Positions 1 through 6,065 of a stretch of DNA of 14,054 nucleotides are shown in pieces. The stretch lies in contig HF995394.1 in NCBI GenBank assembly GCA_000432335.1, forward strand, positions 12,084-26,137, given 5' to 3'. Position 1 is the first letter of the stretch. Each line of letters starts with the position of its first letter. The DNA is from Firmicutes bacterium CAG:646. GTDB taxonomy: Bacteria; Bacillota; Clostridia; Lachnospirales; Lachnospiraceae. Under the pieces are notes generated by a model. It was not told the DNA's origin. It did not search any database and saw only the letters and a list, made by a program, of their open reading frames with translations. Both the position numbers and the translations under genes were made by a program.

Positions 1-536
1 CCCAGCGCCAGAGCACCTTCATAATAGGAATCCGGTACTGCCCGAATGTTGCTCTCCGCCACGCTGATCACCGTAGGCAGAATCATAATTCCCAGTAAAA
101 TAGAAGCGGTCAGCATGCTTTTTCCATTTCCGCCCACCAGATCCTGCATAATAGGTACAATGACAACCAAACCAAAGAACCCATATACAATAGAAGGGAT
201 TCCTGCCATCAATCCAACCGCCGGTTTCATGATTCTGTATACTTTCGGATTACAGAATTTTGCCATGTAAACCGCTGCAAGGAAGGCAATGGGAACGCCG
301 ATGATCACTGCTCCAACGGTCACATATATGCTTCCCAGAATCATGGGAAGAATCCCAAAAAGATTCTGCATGGGTTTCCATTTTTCCCCCAGCAGAAAAT
401 CTGCTGGGCCAATTTCCGCGATTGCCGGAAGTCCCTTGGCAAACATAAAGATACAGATCAGCGCCACCGCCAAAATAGATACACAGGCTGTCAGCAAAAA
501 TACGACCTTCATGATAGACTCTTTTACTTCCTTCAT
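1..536 (-). CDS. pstC: PstC, phosphate ABC transporter permease (3' end outside window)
   Basis: This is the inner-membrane permease of the high-affinity phosphate ABC transporter, which pairs with PstA and takes phosphate from PstS. Translating the minus strand from the ATG at 536 gives 178 codons open to the window edge, so about 110 residues are missing from the usual length of roughly 290. Visible are a first membrane helix (about residues 10-35), a second hydrophobic segment (about 65-90), the PstC-like segment AGIPSIVYGFFGL, and the permease loop RAVPDSYYEGALALG near the edge, which would contact the ATPase. It starts 16 bases after the pstS stop, with AAAGGA about 12 bases upstream. 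The frame stays open upstream, so a TTG at 548 is a possible alternative start. pstA, pstB and phoU would be expected just beyond the window. Identification is firm; the exact start is less so. Confidence 0.93.
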   Translation of the reverse strand, partial: MKEVKESIMKVVFLLTACVSILAVALICIFMFAKGLPAIAEIGPADFLLGEKWKPMQNLFGILPMILGSIYVTVGAVIIGVPIAFLAAVYMAKFCNPKVYRIMKPAVGLMAGIPSIVYGFFGLVVIVPIMQDLVGGNGKSMLTASILLGIMILPTVISVAESNIRAVPDSYYEGALAL

Positions 537-552
537 GTTTCCAAACAATCCT

Positions 553-1503
553 TTACTGAATTTCAGACCAGTCAATGGTTTCACCGGTAAAGATAGAAGC
601 TACCTGTTCGCTTGTCATATCATTGATCGGGTTTTCTTTGTTTACGATCACGGCAATACCATCCAGTGCAATGGCTGTACCTGTAATGCCTTCTGCAAGC
701 TCTGTATCTTTCAGTTCTCTGGACGCCATACCGATATCGCATACGCCTTCTATTGCAGATGTAACACCTGTCGTAGAATCATTCTGCTGAACCTCGATTT
801 TCACATCTGGATTCAAAGCTACATAACCTTCTTTCAGTTTTTCCATTACCGGTGTAACAGAAGAAGAACCTGCGACCGTTATTTTTCCAGAAAGCTCTGC
901 TGCTTCATATGCGCCTTCATTCCCCTGGCTGATGTACCCATTTTCCTCTACTACTCTCTGTCCATCTTCGCTCATAATGTATTTTACAAAATCAGCAGCC
1001 ACTTCACTCAGACCTTCTTTTGTAACAATATTGAAAGGACGGGAAATTTTGTAATCACCACTCTTGATATTTTCCACCGTAGCCTCTGCTCCGTCGATAT
1101 TCAGAGCTTTTACTTTCGTATCGTCCATAGATCCCAGAGAAATATAGCCGATCGCATACTCATTTCCTTCTACCGTAGTCAGCATAACAGAAGTGCTGTT
1201 GGTAACTTCCGCCATATCTGTCGTATTGTCAATCTTATTGCCCGCTTCATCTTTTGTTTCAATCCCGAAAAGTTCAATAAAAGCGCCTCTTGTTCCTGAA
1301 CCTTCCTCACGGGACACCGGACTGATCATCCCCTCAAAACTTCCGCCTTCTGTTTCCTCCGGGGTGCTTTCTGCATCTTTTTCTTCTCCTGCTGTTTCCT
1401 GTGTGCTTGCCGCCTCATCCTTGTTCTCTGTATTTCCGCATCCTGCCATCATCATTGCAGATATCATAAGCGCTGTTCCTACTGTCAACCATTTTTTTCT
1501 CAT
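553..1503 (-). CDS. pstS: PstS-type phosphate-binding lipoprotein, circularly permuted
   Basis: This is the extracytoplasmic phosphate-binding protein of the Pst transporter, tethered to the membrane as a lipoprotein. From the ATG at 1503 it has 316 residues: a signal peptide ending in lipobox MAGC (Cys22), an acidic linker to about residue 52, then two binding lobes. Family motifs are all present but in swapped order. SREEGSGTR (64-72), AIGYISLGS (117-125) and SRPF (154-157), normally the second half, come first. AGSSSV (211-216), DIGMASREL (256-264) and ALDGIAVIVN (279-288), normally the first half, come last. The protein ends at WSEIQ, just where a normal PstS would continue into SREEGSGTR. 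Start choice: AAGGAGG at 1512-1518 lies 8 bases from the ATG at 1503 but only 2 from another at 1509, so 1503 is preferred. pstC follows directly. Function is secure; the permutation is read directly from motif order. Confidence 0.93.
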   Translation of the reverse strand: MRKKWLTVGTALMISAMMMAGCGNTENKDEAASTQETAGEEKDAESTPEETEGGSFEGMISPVSREEGSGTRGAFIELFGIETKDEAGNKIDNTTDMAEVTNSTSVMLTTVEGNEYAIGYISLGSMDDTKVKALNIDGAEATVENIKSGDYKISRPFNIVTKEGLSEVAADFVKYIMSEDGQRVVEENGYISQGNEGAYEAAELSGKITVAGSSSVTPVMEKLKEGYVALNPDVKIEVQQNDSTTGVTSAIEGVCDIGMASRELKDTELAEGITGTAIALDGIAVIVNKENPINDMTSEQVASIFTGETIDWSEIQ

Positions 1504-1521
1504 CTTCATTTCCTCCTTGAC

Positions 1522-1544
1522 GAGTATCTCCTAATCGGATACTC
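1522..1544 (-). promoter_or_regulatory. Hairpin in the pstS leader
   Basis: A perfect 7-base inverted repeat, GAGTATC and GATACTC, has a 9-base loop. In the transcript it ends only 3 bases before the AAGGAGG ribosome binding site of pstS, so it could influence translation or mRNA stability. Its role is inference; a 7-bp stem in A/T-rich DNA can also occur by chance. Confidence 0.35.
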
Positions 1545-1590
1545 TCTTTCACTACTCTTTTTTATTTTCTATTTCTTGACGACAAAAAAG

Positions 1591-1634
1591 AGTATACCGA
1601 ACGTCTGTTAAAACCAAAAGTCGGCTTCTGTTAA
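1591..1634 (-). promoter_or_regulatory. Candidate PhoP box and promoter of pstS
   Basis: On the minus strand two copies of TTAACA (1629-1634 and 1606-1611, each within TTTAACAGA) are followed by a -10-like TATACT at 1591-1596. The repeats start 23 bases apart, close to two 11-base steps. Bacillus PhoP boxes are TTAACA-like repeats with about 11-base periodicity. At the expected -35 position, 17 bases from TATACT, the sequence TTTTGG matches poorly, as in activator-dependent promoters. The site lies between the dut terminator and pstS, where a phosphate-starvation promoter would be expected. The repeats are seen directly; PhoP control is inferred. Confidence 0.5.
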
Positions 1635-1642
1635 ATGAACAT

Positions 1643-1674
1643 TAAAAAAAGCCGCCAAAAAAAGCGACTTTTTT
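1643..1674 (-). terminator. Intrinsic terminator after dut
   Basis: On the minus strand AAAAAAGTCGC pairs with GCGGCTTTTTT (11 bp with one G-U pair) around an 8-base loop, with the T run continuing past the stem. It lies about 75 bases after the dut stop and immediately before the putative pst control region, so it separates the two transcription units. Confidence 0.88.
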
Positions 1675-1749
1675 ACATTCCGCGGGAAAATCTTAGGATT
1701 TTGCAGATTTTTTGTATTTTTAAATTTTACTTTTGCTTTACAAAACAGA

Positions 1750-2265
1750 CTATTTCCCTGTGGTACTGCCAAATCCGCCGTTTCGTTTCTCTGTAGCGTC
1801 ATCATCCACAGTAACTCCATATTCCAGAAAGATTCCCTGAGCAAATCCTTCTCCGGCTTTCAGTTCCACAGTTTTTCCTTCCCGTCCGTCATTCATGATT
1901 TTCATAAAAATATGTCCCTCATTGTCGGAATAGAAATAGTCGCTGTCAATGATTCCCACCGTGTTATTCATCTGCAGTCTGTATTTAAATCCCAAACCAC
2001 TTCTGGGATATACTTTCAGCACCCACTCCTGTTCCATCTGCGCGCGGATACCGGTAGGGATCTTTATTGTCTCACCAGGCGCCAGCTGCACGTCTACAGG
2101 GGCAAAAAAGTCATACCCGGCGCTTCCTGCGGTAGCTCTTCTGGGCAGTCGGATCTGATCGTAAATCTCCTGAATCTTTTCTTCCGTTACATCCCCAAAC
2201 GTATCTTTCCAATCTGCTGAAAACTGTTTCAAACTTACCTTCTCAAATTTTGCAATCCGTTTCAT
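1750..2265 (-). CDS. dut: dUTP diphosphatase (dUTPase)
   Basis: It hydrolyses dUTP to dUMP and pyrophosphate, keeping uracil out of DNA and supplying dUMP for thymidylate synthesis. All five trimeric-dUTPase motifs are visible in the 171 residues: AGSAGYD (47-53), PRSGLG (87-92), VGIIDSDY (103-110), FAQGIF (141-146) and the C-terminal glycine-rich arm RNGGFGSTT (161-169). It is longer than the usual 140-150 residues for two reasons: about 35 residues precede motif 1, and motif 3 has an insertion (FYSDNEGH where most members have RGE). AGGAGG overlaps the nrdG stop codon and lies 6 bases before the ATG. It is the last gene of the NUDIX-nrdG-dut cluster and is followed by a terminator. Identity is very secure. 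Confidence 0.96.
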   Translation of the reverse strand: MKRIAKFEKVSLKQFSADWKDTFGDVTEEKIQEIYDQIRLPRRATAGSAGYDFFAPVDVQLAPGETIKIPTGIRAQMEQEWVLKVYPRSGLGFKYRLQMNNTVGIIDSDYFYSDNEGHIFMKIMNDGREGKTVELKAGEGFAQGIFLEYGVTVDDDATEKRNGGFGSTTGK

Positions 2266-2275
2266 CCTGTTCCTC

Positions 2276-2764
2276 CTATGCGTGTAATACTACCAGACCC
2301 AATTCCAGCGTTTTCGGCACATCGATCACTTTCTGGTTAGGGCTTCCTTTCCATTTTAAACTTACGTCTCTGGTGGCAAGATCAAACTTTCCATCCACCA
2401 GGATATCCAGATAGCGAACAATTTCCAGATCTTTGATTTCTTCCCAGGTATATCCGGTATAAAGCCAGATGGTCTTGTCCGGATATTTTTCCCGAATCTC
2501 TTTTGCCAGCACAGTAATCTCCTTCACATTATTTTCATGAAGGGGATCTCCGCCGCTGAAGGTAATTCCTTCGATATAAGATTTGTCCAGTTGTTCAAAA
2601 AGCTCCGCTTTATCCTCTTCACCAAAAGGAATTCCCCCTTCCGGATCCCAGGTCATGGGATTCTGACAGCCCTTGCAGCCATGACTGCAGCCAGCCACCC
2701 AGAGTACCACCCGCAGCCCGTCTCCGTTCAGCATATCATCCTTTGTTATATTATGGTATCTCAT
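2276..2764 (-). CDS. nrdG: Anaerobic ribonucleoside-triphosphate reductase activating protein (radical SAM)
   Basis: NrdG is a small radical-SAM enzyme that places the glycyl radical on NrdD, switching on oxygen-independent reduction of ribonucleotides. The 162 residues match the usual NrdG length. The [4Fe-4S] motif CxxxCxxC is at Cys26, Cys30 and Cys33 (CSHGCKGC), and the S-adenosylmethionine-contacting SGGDP is at 70-74. Its ATG overlaps the stop of the NUDIX gene by 4 bases (ATGA), which implies translational coupling, and AAGGA lies upstream. Only 10 bases separate it from dut. nrdD, its substrate and frequent neighbour, is not adjacent on either side, so the reductase must lie elsewhere in the genome. 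Other glycyl-radical activases are usually longer and carry extra ferredoxin clusters, absent here. Confidence 0.93.
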   Translation of the reverse strand: MRYHNITKDDMLNGDGLRVVLWVAGCSHGCKGCQNPMTWDPEGGIPFGEEDKAELFEQLDKSYIEGITFSGGDPLHENNVKEITVLAKEIREKYPDKTIWLYTGYTWEEIKDLEIVRYLDILVDGKFDLATRDVSLKWKGSPNQKVIDVPKTLELGLVVLHA

Positions 2765-3276
2765 TTTATATCTTCCTTTCCATCCACCGTTTCCTGTTTT
2801 TTCAGCTCCAGCGATTTTCCATCCAGCGCCGCTTCCAAAAGCACATCTTCCCGGTTGTACACCAGTTTCAGTGAAAAGAACGGTCTCTTCTCCTCCAGAA
2901 GCCGGAAAAAGATTTTATCCCCTTCCCAGATATTCAGAGCATCTATTTTCTTTTTGTCTACCCATTCCAGTTCTCCCTCATCACAGGGATGCGCCTCTCC
3001 GGTAAATCCATCTGCCGTGTATAAAGACATATATTCCACCGTATCTTCCCCATATACAAAAGTCACGATTCCGCGATATTGATAAGAAGTAAGCGTATAT
3101 CCTGTCTCTTCCCATACCTCACGGAGCAGGCAGTCTTCCGGGCTTTCTCCATATTCAAAATGTCCGCCCACTCCGATCCATTTATCCTTGTTGACATCAT
3201 TCTCTTTTACCGTCCGGTGCAGCATCAGATACTGGTCATCTTTTTCTATATAACAGAGGGTACTCAATCTCACCAT
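2761..3276 (-). CDS. NUDIX hydrolase, 8-oxo-dGTP diphosphatase (MutT/MTH1)-like
   Basis: NUDIX enzymes hydrolyse nucleoside diphosphates linked to another moiety. This member resembles the MutT/MTH1 type that cleans oxidised dGTP from the nucleotide pool, but the substrate cannot be read from sequence alone. In 171 residues the complete NUDIX box is visible: Gly38, five residues, Glu44, seven residues, then REVWEETGY (52-60), supplying the metal-binding glutamates. The N-terminal strand (LSTLCYIEKDDQYLMLHR) is typical. AAAGGAGG lies 6 bases before the ATG and directly follows the T tract of the pnp terminator. It heads a cluster with nrdG (4-base overlap) and dut, whose nucleotide-pool theme fits a sanitation role. 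The family call is secure; the substrate is inferred. Confidence 0.9.
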   Translation of the reverse strand: MVRLSTLCYIEKDDQYLMLHRTVKENDVNKDKWIGVGGHFEYGESPEDCLLREVWEETGYTLTSYQYRGIVTFVYGEDTVEYMSLYTADGFTGEAHPCDEGELEWVDKKKIDALNIWEGDKIFFRLLEEKRPFFSLKLVYNREDVLLEAALDGKSLELKKQETVDGKEDIK

Positions 3277-3288
3277 TTCTTTCCTCCT

Positions 3289-3323
3289 TTAAAAAACCCC
3301 AGAGAGCCAATACTCTCCGGGGT
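3289..3323 (-). terminator. Intrinsic terminator after pnp, abutting the next ribosome binding site
   Basis: On the minus strand ACCCCGGAGAG pairs with CTCTCTGGGGT (11 bp, one G-U) around the loop TATTGG, followed by six T. The T tract runs straight into AAAGGAGG of the NUDIX gene. It therefore either ends the rpsO-pnp transcript or acts as a partial attenuator for the genes downstream. Confidence 0.9.
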
Positions 3324-3368
3324 CCTATTTACACTCATGCACTCATCCGGGAAAACGCCCGAAAACGT

Positions 3369-5462
3369 TTAAGCCTCTGCCGGTACGTCCTTGATACTGA
3401 AGCTCATTCTTCCCATCTTGTCTTTGCCCATGCATACTACTTTCACAATATCACCCAGAGTCAGTACATCCTCCACGCGGTTGATACGCTCTTTTGCGAT
3501 CTTGGAAATATGAACCATGCCTTCTTTTCCAGGTGCAAATTCAATGAAAGCGCCAAATTCTTTGATGCTTACCACCTTACCGGTAAATATCTGACCTGCT
3601 TCAAAATCAGTTACGATGGTTTTAATATAGTTCAGAGCCTTATCCATCATCTTCTGATCGGTACCGCAAACAGAAACTGCTCCGTCATCTGTAATATCGA
3701 TCTTCACACCAGTCTCGTCAATGATCGCATTGATGGTTTTTCCTCTCTGACCTACTACGTCACCGATTTTCTCCGGATCGATCATGATCTGAACGATCTT
3801 CGGCGCATAAGCGCTCACCTGTGTTCTCGGCTCTGCAATACATTTTTCCATAACTTCTGTCAGGATATATTCTCTTGCCTCTTTTGTTCTGGCAATCGCT
3901 TCCTCAATAATCGGACGAGTCAGACCGTGGATCTTAATATCCATCTGGATAGCAGTGATACCATCATGGGTACCTGCCACCTTAAAGTCCATATCTCCAA
4001 AGAAATCTTCTAGCCCCTGAATATCTGTGAGAACAATATAATCATCATCTGTCTCACCGGTCACCAGACCGCAGGAAATACCTGCTACCGGTTTTTTGAT
4101 CGGCACACCTGCTGCCATCAGAGACATGGTAGATGCACAAATACTCGCCTGAGAGGTAGAACCATTAGATTCAAAAGTCTCAGATACGGTACGGATCGCA
4201 TATGGGAATTCTTTCTCAGAAGGCAGTACCGGCACAAGCGCTTTCTCTGCTAAAGCTCCGTGCCCAATCTCACGACGTCCCGGTCCACGGCTCGGTTTTG
4301 TCTCCCCAACAGAGTAGGATGGGAAGTTATAATGATGCATATAACGTTTTCCTGTCTCTGTCTCATCCAGACCATCCAGACGCTGCGCTTCAGCCAGAGG
4401 TGCCAGTGTAGTAATAGTACAGATCTGAGTCTGTCCTCTTGTGAACATCGCAGAACCATGCACTCTCGGAATCAGATCTGTCTCTGCTGCCAGAGGACGG
4501 ATCTGGGTGATCGCACGACCATCCGGACGCTTGTGATCTTTCAGGATCATCTTACGAACCGTCTTCTTCTGATACTGGTAAACAGCCTCGCCCAGAACAG
4601 CCAGCCATTCTTCTTTCTCAGCAAAAGCTTCTTCCAGCTTTTCTGTCACCTGACGGATATTTTCTTCCCTTGTCTGTTTATCATCAGAGAATACGGCAAC
4701 TTCCATCTCTTCCGGAGTTACGATCTCTTTCATAGCTGCAAACAATTCTTCCGGAACTGCGCAGGATTCGTAAGTATGCTTTTCTTTTCCACATTCTGCT
4801 ACGATTTTGTCGATAAATTCAATAATCTGTCCGTTTACTTCATGGGCTTTGAAAATAGCCTCGATCATCTTATCCTCTGGAATCTCATTTGCTCCAGCCT
4901 CGATCATGATAACCTTTTCTCTTGTGGAAGCAACTGTCAGCTTCAGATCAGATACTGCATTCTGTGCCAATGTAGGGTTGATGATCAGTTCCCCGTCAAT
5001 CATACCTACCTGAGTGGTAGCGCAGGGACCATCAAAAGGAATATCAGAAATACAGGTTGCAATAGCGGAACCCAGCATAGCAACCACTTCCGGGTTACAC
5101 TCCGGATCTACAGACATTACCATATTGTTCAGTGTAACGTCATTTCTGTAATCTTTCGGAAACAGAGGACGCATCGGACGGTCAATAACACGAGAGGTCA
5201 GGATTGCATGTTCACTGGCTTTTCCCTCTCTCTTATTAAATCCGCCCGGGATCTTTCCCACTGCATACATCTTCTCTTCATATTCTACACTCAACGGGAA
5301 GAAATCGATGCCCTCTCTCGGTTTATCAGATGCTGTTGCTGTAGACAGCACTACGGTATCTCCATAATGCATAAATGCAGCTCCGTTGGCCTGTTTTGCC
5401 ACACGATCAATATCCACTGTCAGGGTTCTTCCTGCCAGTTCCATGGAATAACTTTTGTACAT
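3369..5462 (-). CDS. pnp: Polyribonucleotide nucleotidyltransferase (PNPase)
   Basis: PNPase degrades RNA 3' to 5' using phosphate, releasing nucleoside diphosphates, and can run in reverse to add tails. The 697 residues match the usual length. In order: first RNase PH domain (about 1-140), helical linker (about 240-300), catalytic second RNase PH domain (about 305-530) with GRREIGHGALA (395-405), SNGSTSQAS (432-440) and GDMDFKVAGT (489-498), then a KH domain with GQRG (571-574), and a C-terminal S1 domain (about 624-692, with EFGAFIEF). The ATG is preceded by AAGGAG at 8-base spacing. It follows rpsO, the classic rpsO-pnp order, with a hairpin-rich 184-base spacer that may carry post-transcriptional control. 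No defect is seen. Confidence 0.98.
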   Translation of the reverse strand: MYKSYSMELAGRTLTVDIDRVAKQANGAAFMHYGDTVVLSTATASDKPREGIDFFPLSVEYEEKMYAVGKIPGGFNKREGKASEHAILTSRVIDRPMRPLFPKDYRNDVTLNNMVMSVDPECNPEVVAMLGSAIATCISDIPFDGPCATTQVGMIDGELIINPTLAQNAVSDLKLTVASTREKVIMIEAGANEIPEDKMIEAIFKAHEVNGQIIEFIDKIVAECGKEKHTYESCAVPEELFAAMKEIVTPEEMEVAVFSDDKQTREENIRQVTEKLEEAFAEKEEWLAVLGEAVYQYQKKTVRKMILKDHKRPDGRAITQIRPLAAETDLIPRVHGSAMFTRGQTQICTITTLAPLAEAQRLDGLDETETGKRYMHHYNFPSYSVGETKPSRGPGRREIGHGALAEKALVPVLPSEKEFPYAIRTVSETFESNGSTSQASICASTMSLMAAGVPIKKPVAGISCGLVTGETDDDYIVLTDIQGLEDFFGDMDFKVAGTHDGITAIQMDIKIHGLTRPIIEEAIARTKEAREYILTEVMEKCIAEPRTQVSAYAPKIVQIMIDPEKIGDVVGQRGKTINAIIDETGVKIDITDDGAVSVCGTDQKMMDKALNYIKTIVTDFEAGQIFTGKVVSIKEFGAFIEFAPGKEGMVHISKIAKERINRVEDVLTLGDIVKVVCMGKDKMGRMSFSIKDVPAEA

Positions 5463-5481
5463 AGCTTTCTCTCCTTATTCT

Positions 5482-5571
5482 GCCTGACGGCTTTTTTTCA
5501 GGCGTAAGGTCTCCGAAACAACTGAAAAAACCACTCTGCTCTTCTCACAATGGGCTTTTCAGTGGTCTCGG
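5482..5571 (-). promoter_or_regulatory. Structured leader RNA of pnp with competing hairpins
   Basis: On the transcribed strand a 16-position stem (5571-5556 with 5528-5513) has only one mismatch and one G-U pair and encloses about 27 bases. A different pairing, ACCACT (5566-5561) with AGTGGT (5535-5530), shares bases with the first and is followed by six T, so it looks like a weak terminator. The two cannot form together. A third hairpin, GCCTGA with TCAGGC (5503-5498, 5487-5482), sits just before the pnp ribosome binding site. PNPase controls its own leader in enterobacteria; a similar role here is inference. Confidence 0.45.
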
Positions 5572-5610
5572 CTCATCCTTCTGCCTGATACTTTTGCTTA
5601 ATGCTTAGGA

Positions 5611-5634
5611 AGGGGCGGAAAACCTTCCACCCCT
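5611..5634 (-). promoter_or_regulatory. Hairpin following rpsO
   Basis: AGGGGTGGAA pairs with TTCCGCCCCT (10 bp, one G-U) around a 4-base loop, beginning 12 bases after the rpsO stop. There is no T run after it, so it is probably not an efficient intrinsic terminator. A transcript-protecting 3' stem or a processing site between rpsO and pnp fits better. Confidence 0.5.
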
Positions 5635-5646
5635 CGCCTTAAAAAA

Positions 5647-5913
5647 TTACTTTCTGATTCCCAATTTCTCGATCAGTGCACGATATCTTTCAATATCTTT
5701 CTCTTTCAGATAATCCAGAAGACCTCTTCTCTGACCTACCATCTTCAGCAGACCTCTTCTGGAGTGATGATCTTTGTGATGTGTTTTCAGATGCTCTGTC
5801 AGCTCCTGAATTCTTGCTGTCAGTACAGCAACCTGTACTTCCGGTGAACCTGTGTCGCCTTCGCATCTTGCATATTCAGCCATGATAGCCTGTTTCTTTT
5901 CTTTAGAAATCAT
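5647..5913 (-). CDS. rpsO: 30S ribosomal protein S15
   Basis: S15 is a primary-binding protein of the small ribosomal subunit; it grips the three-way junction of the 16S rRNA central domain. The 88-residue product has the usual length and the signature blocks GDTGSPEVQVAVLT and HHSRRGLLKMVGQRR, ending in EKLGIRK. The ATG at 5913 was chosen because AAGGAGG lies 8 bases upstream and the protein then begins MISKEKK, as S15 should. The frame is open further upstream to 5946, but those codons lie in the leader. A clear promoter lies at 6003-6031, and the leader between holds a helix that could bind S15. pnp follows. Confidence 0.98.
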   Translation of the reverse strand: MISKEKKQAIMAEYARCEGDTGSPEVQVAVLTARIQELTEHLKTHHKDHHSRRGLLKMVGQRRGLLDYLKEKDIERYRALIEKLGIRK

Positions 5914-5943
5914 TGTAGTTTCCTCCTTATTCTTTAAACGCCT

Positions 5944-5983
5944 CACATTAAGAAACGGTCGGAGACTCCTGCCTCTGAATGTG
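5944..5983 (-). promoter_or_regulatory. Candidate S15 autoregulatory leader
   Basis: In the roughly 80-base leader CACATT (5983-5978) pairs with AATGTG (5949-5944). This encloses an inner hairpin at 5957-5973 (GG..GGA, loop GTC, TCC..CC). S15 represses its own mRNA in several bacterial groups through dissimilar leader structures. Whether this one binds S15 is inference from position and folding. Confidence 0.35.
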
Positions 5984-6002
5984 GGCTAACTCATACCTGT
6001 TC

Positions 6003-6031
6003 AGTATATCATAGGGATTTTCAGATGTAAA
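6003..6031 (-). promoter_or_regulatory. Sigma-A-type promoter of rpsO-pnp
   Basis: On the minus strand TTTACA (6026-6031) and TATACT (6003-6008) are separated by exactly 17 bases. Each differs from the consensus hexamer by one base. Transcription would start near 5996, leaving a leader of about 80 bases before rpsO. Confidence 0.8.
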
Positions 6032-6065
6032 CCTTTTTCCTGAAAACTTTGAAAAATTGTGTAAC

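Noticed and set aside
289..1299. A 336-codon plus-strand open frame opposite pstC and pstS.
   Set aside because: It lies antisense to two well-supported genes, shows no protein family motifs, and has the Phe/Ile/Cys/His-rich composition typical of a reversed coding strand.
1516..1582. An 8-base direct repeat, CTTGACGA, at 1516 and 1575 in the pstS leader.
   Set aside because: Two short copies 59 bases apart, one overlapping the ribosome binding site; chance is a sufficient explanation.
3270..3338. A 22-codon minus-strand frame (starting MSVNRTPESIG) spanning the pnp terminator and overlapping the NUDIX start, which would look like a leader peptide.
   Set aside because: No convincing ribosome binding site, no run of regulatory codons, and a frame this short is likely by chance.
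3332..3346. A 7-base direct repeat, CACTCAT, separated by one base after pnp.
   Set aside because: Only two copies, no conserved context or partner sequence; not enough to call a binding site.
4260..5507. A 415-codon plus-strand open frame opposite pnp.
   Set aside because: It is fully antisense to pnp, has no ribosome binding site that stands out, and has a composition (many Cys, His, Phe, Arg) expected from a shadow frame.
5914..5946. An upstream extension of rpsO by 11 codons.
   Set aside because: The ribosome binding site AAGGAGG lies inside this extension, and S15 proteins begin at the MISKEKK-type start.
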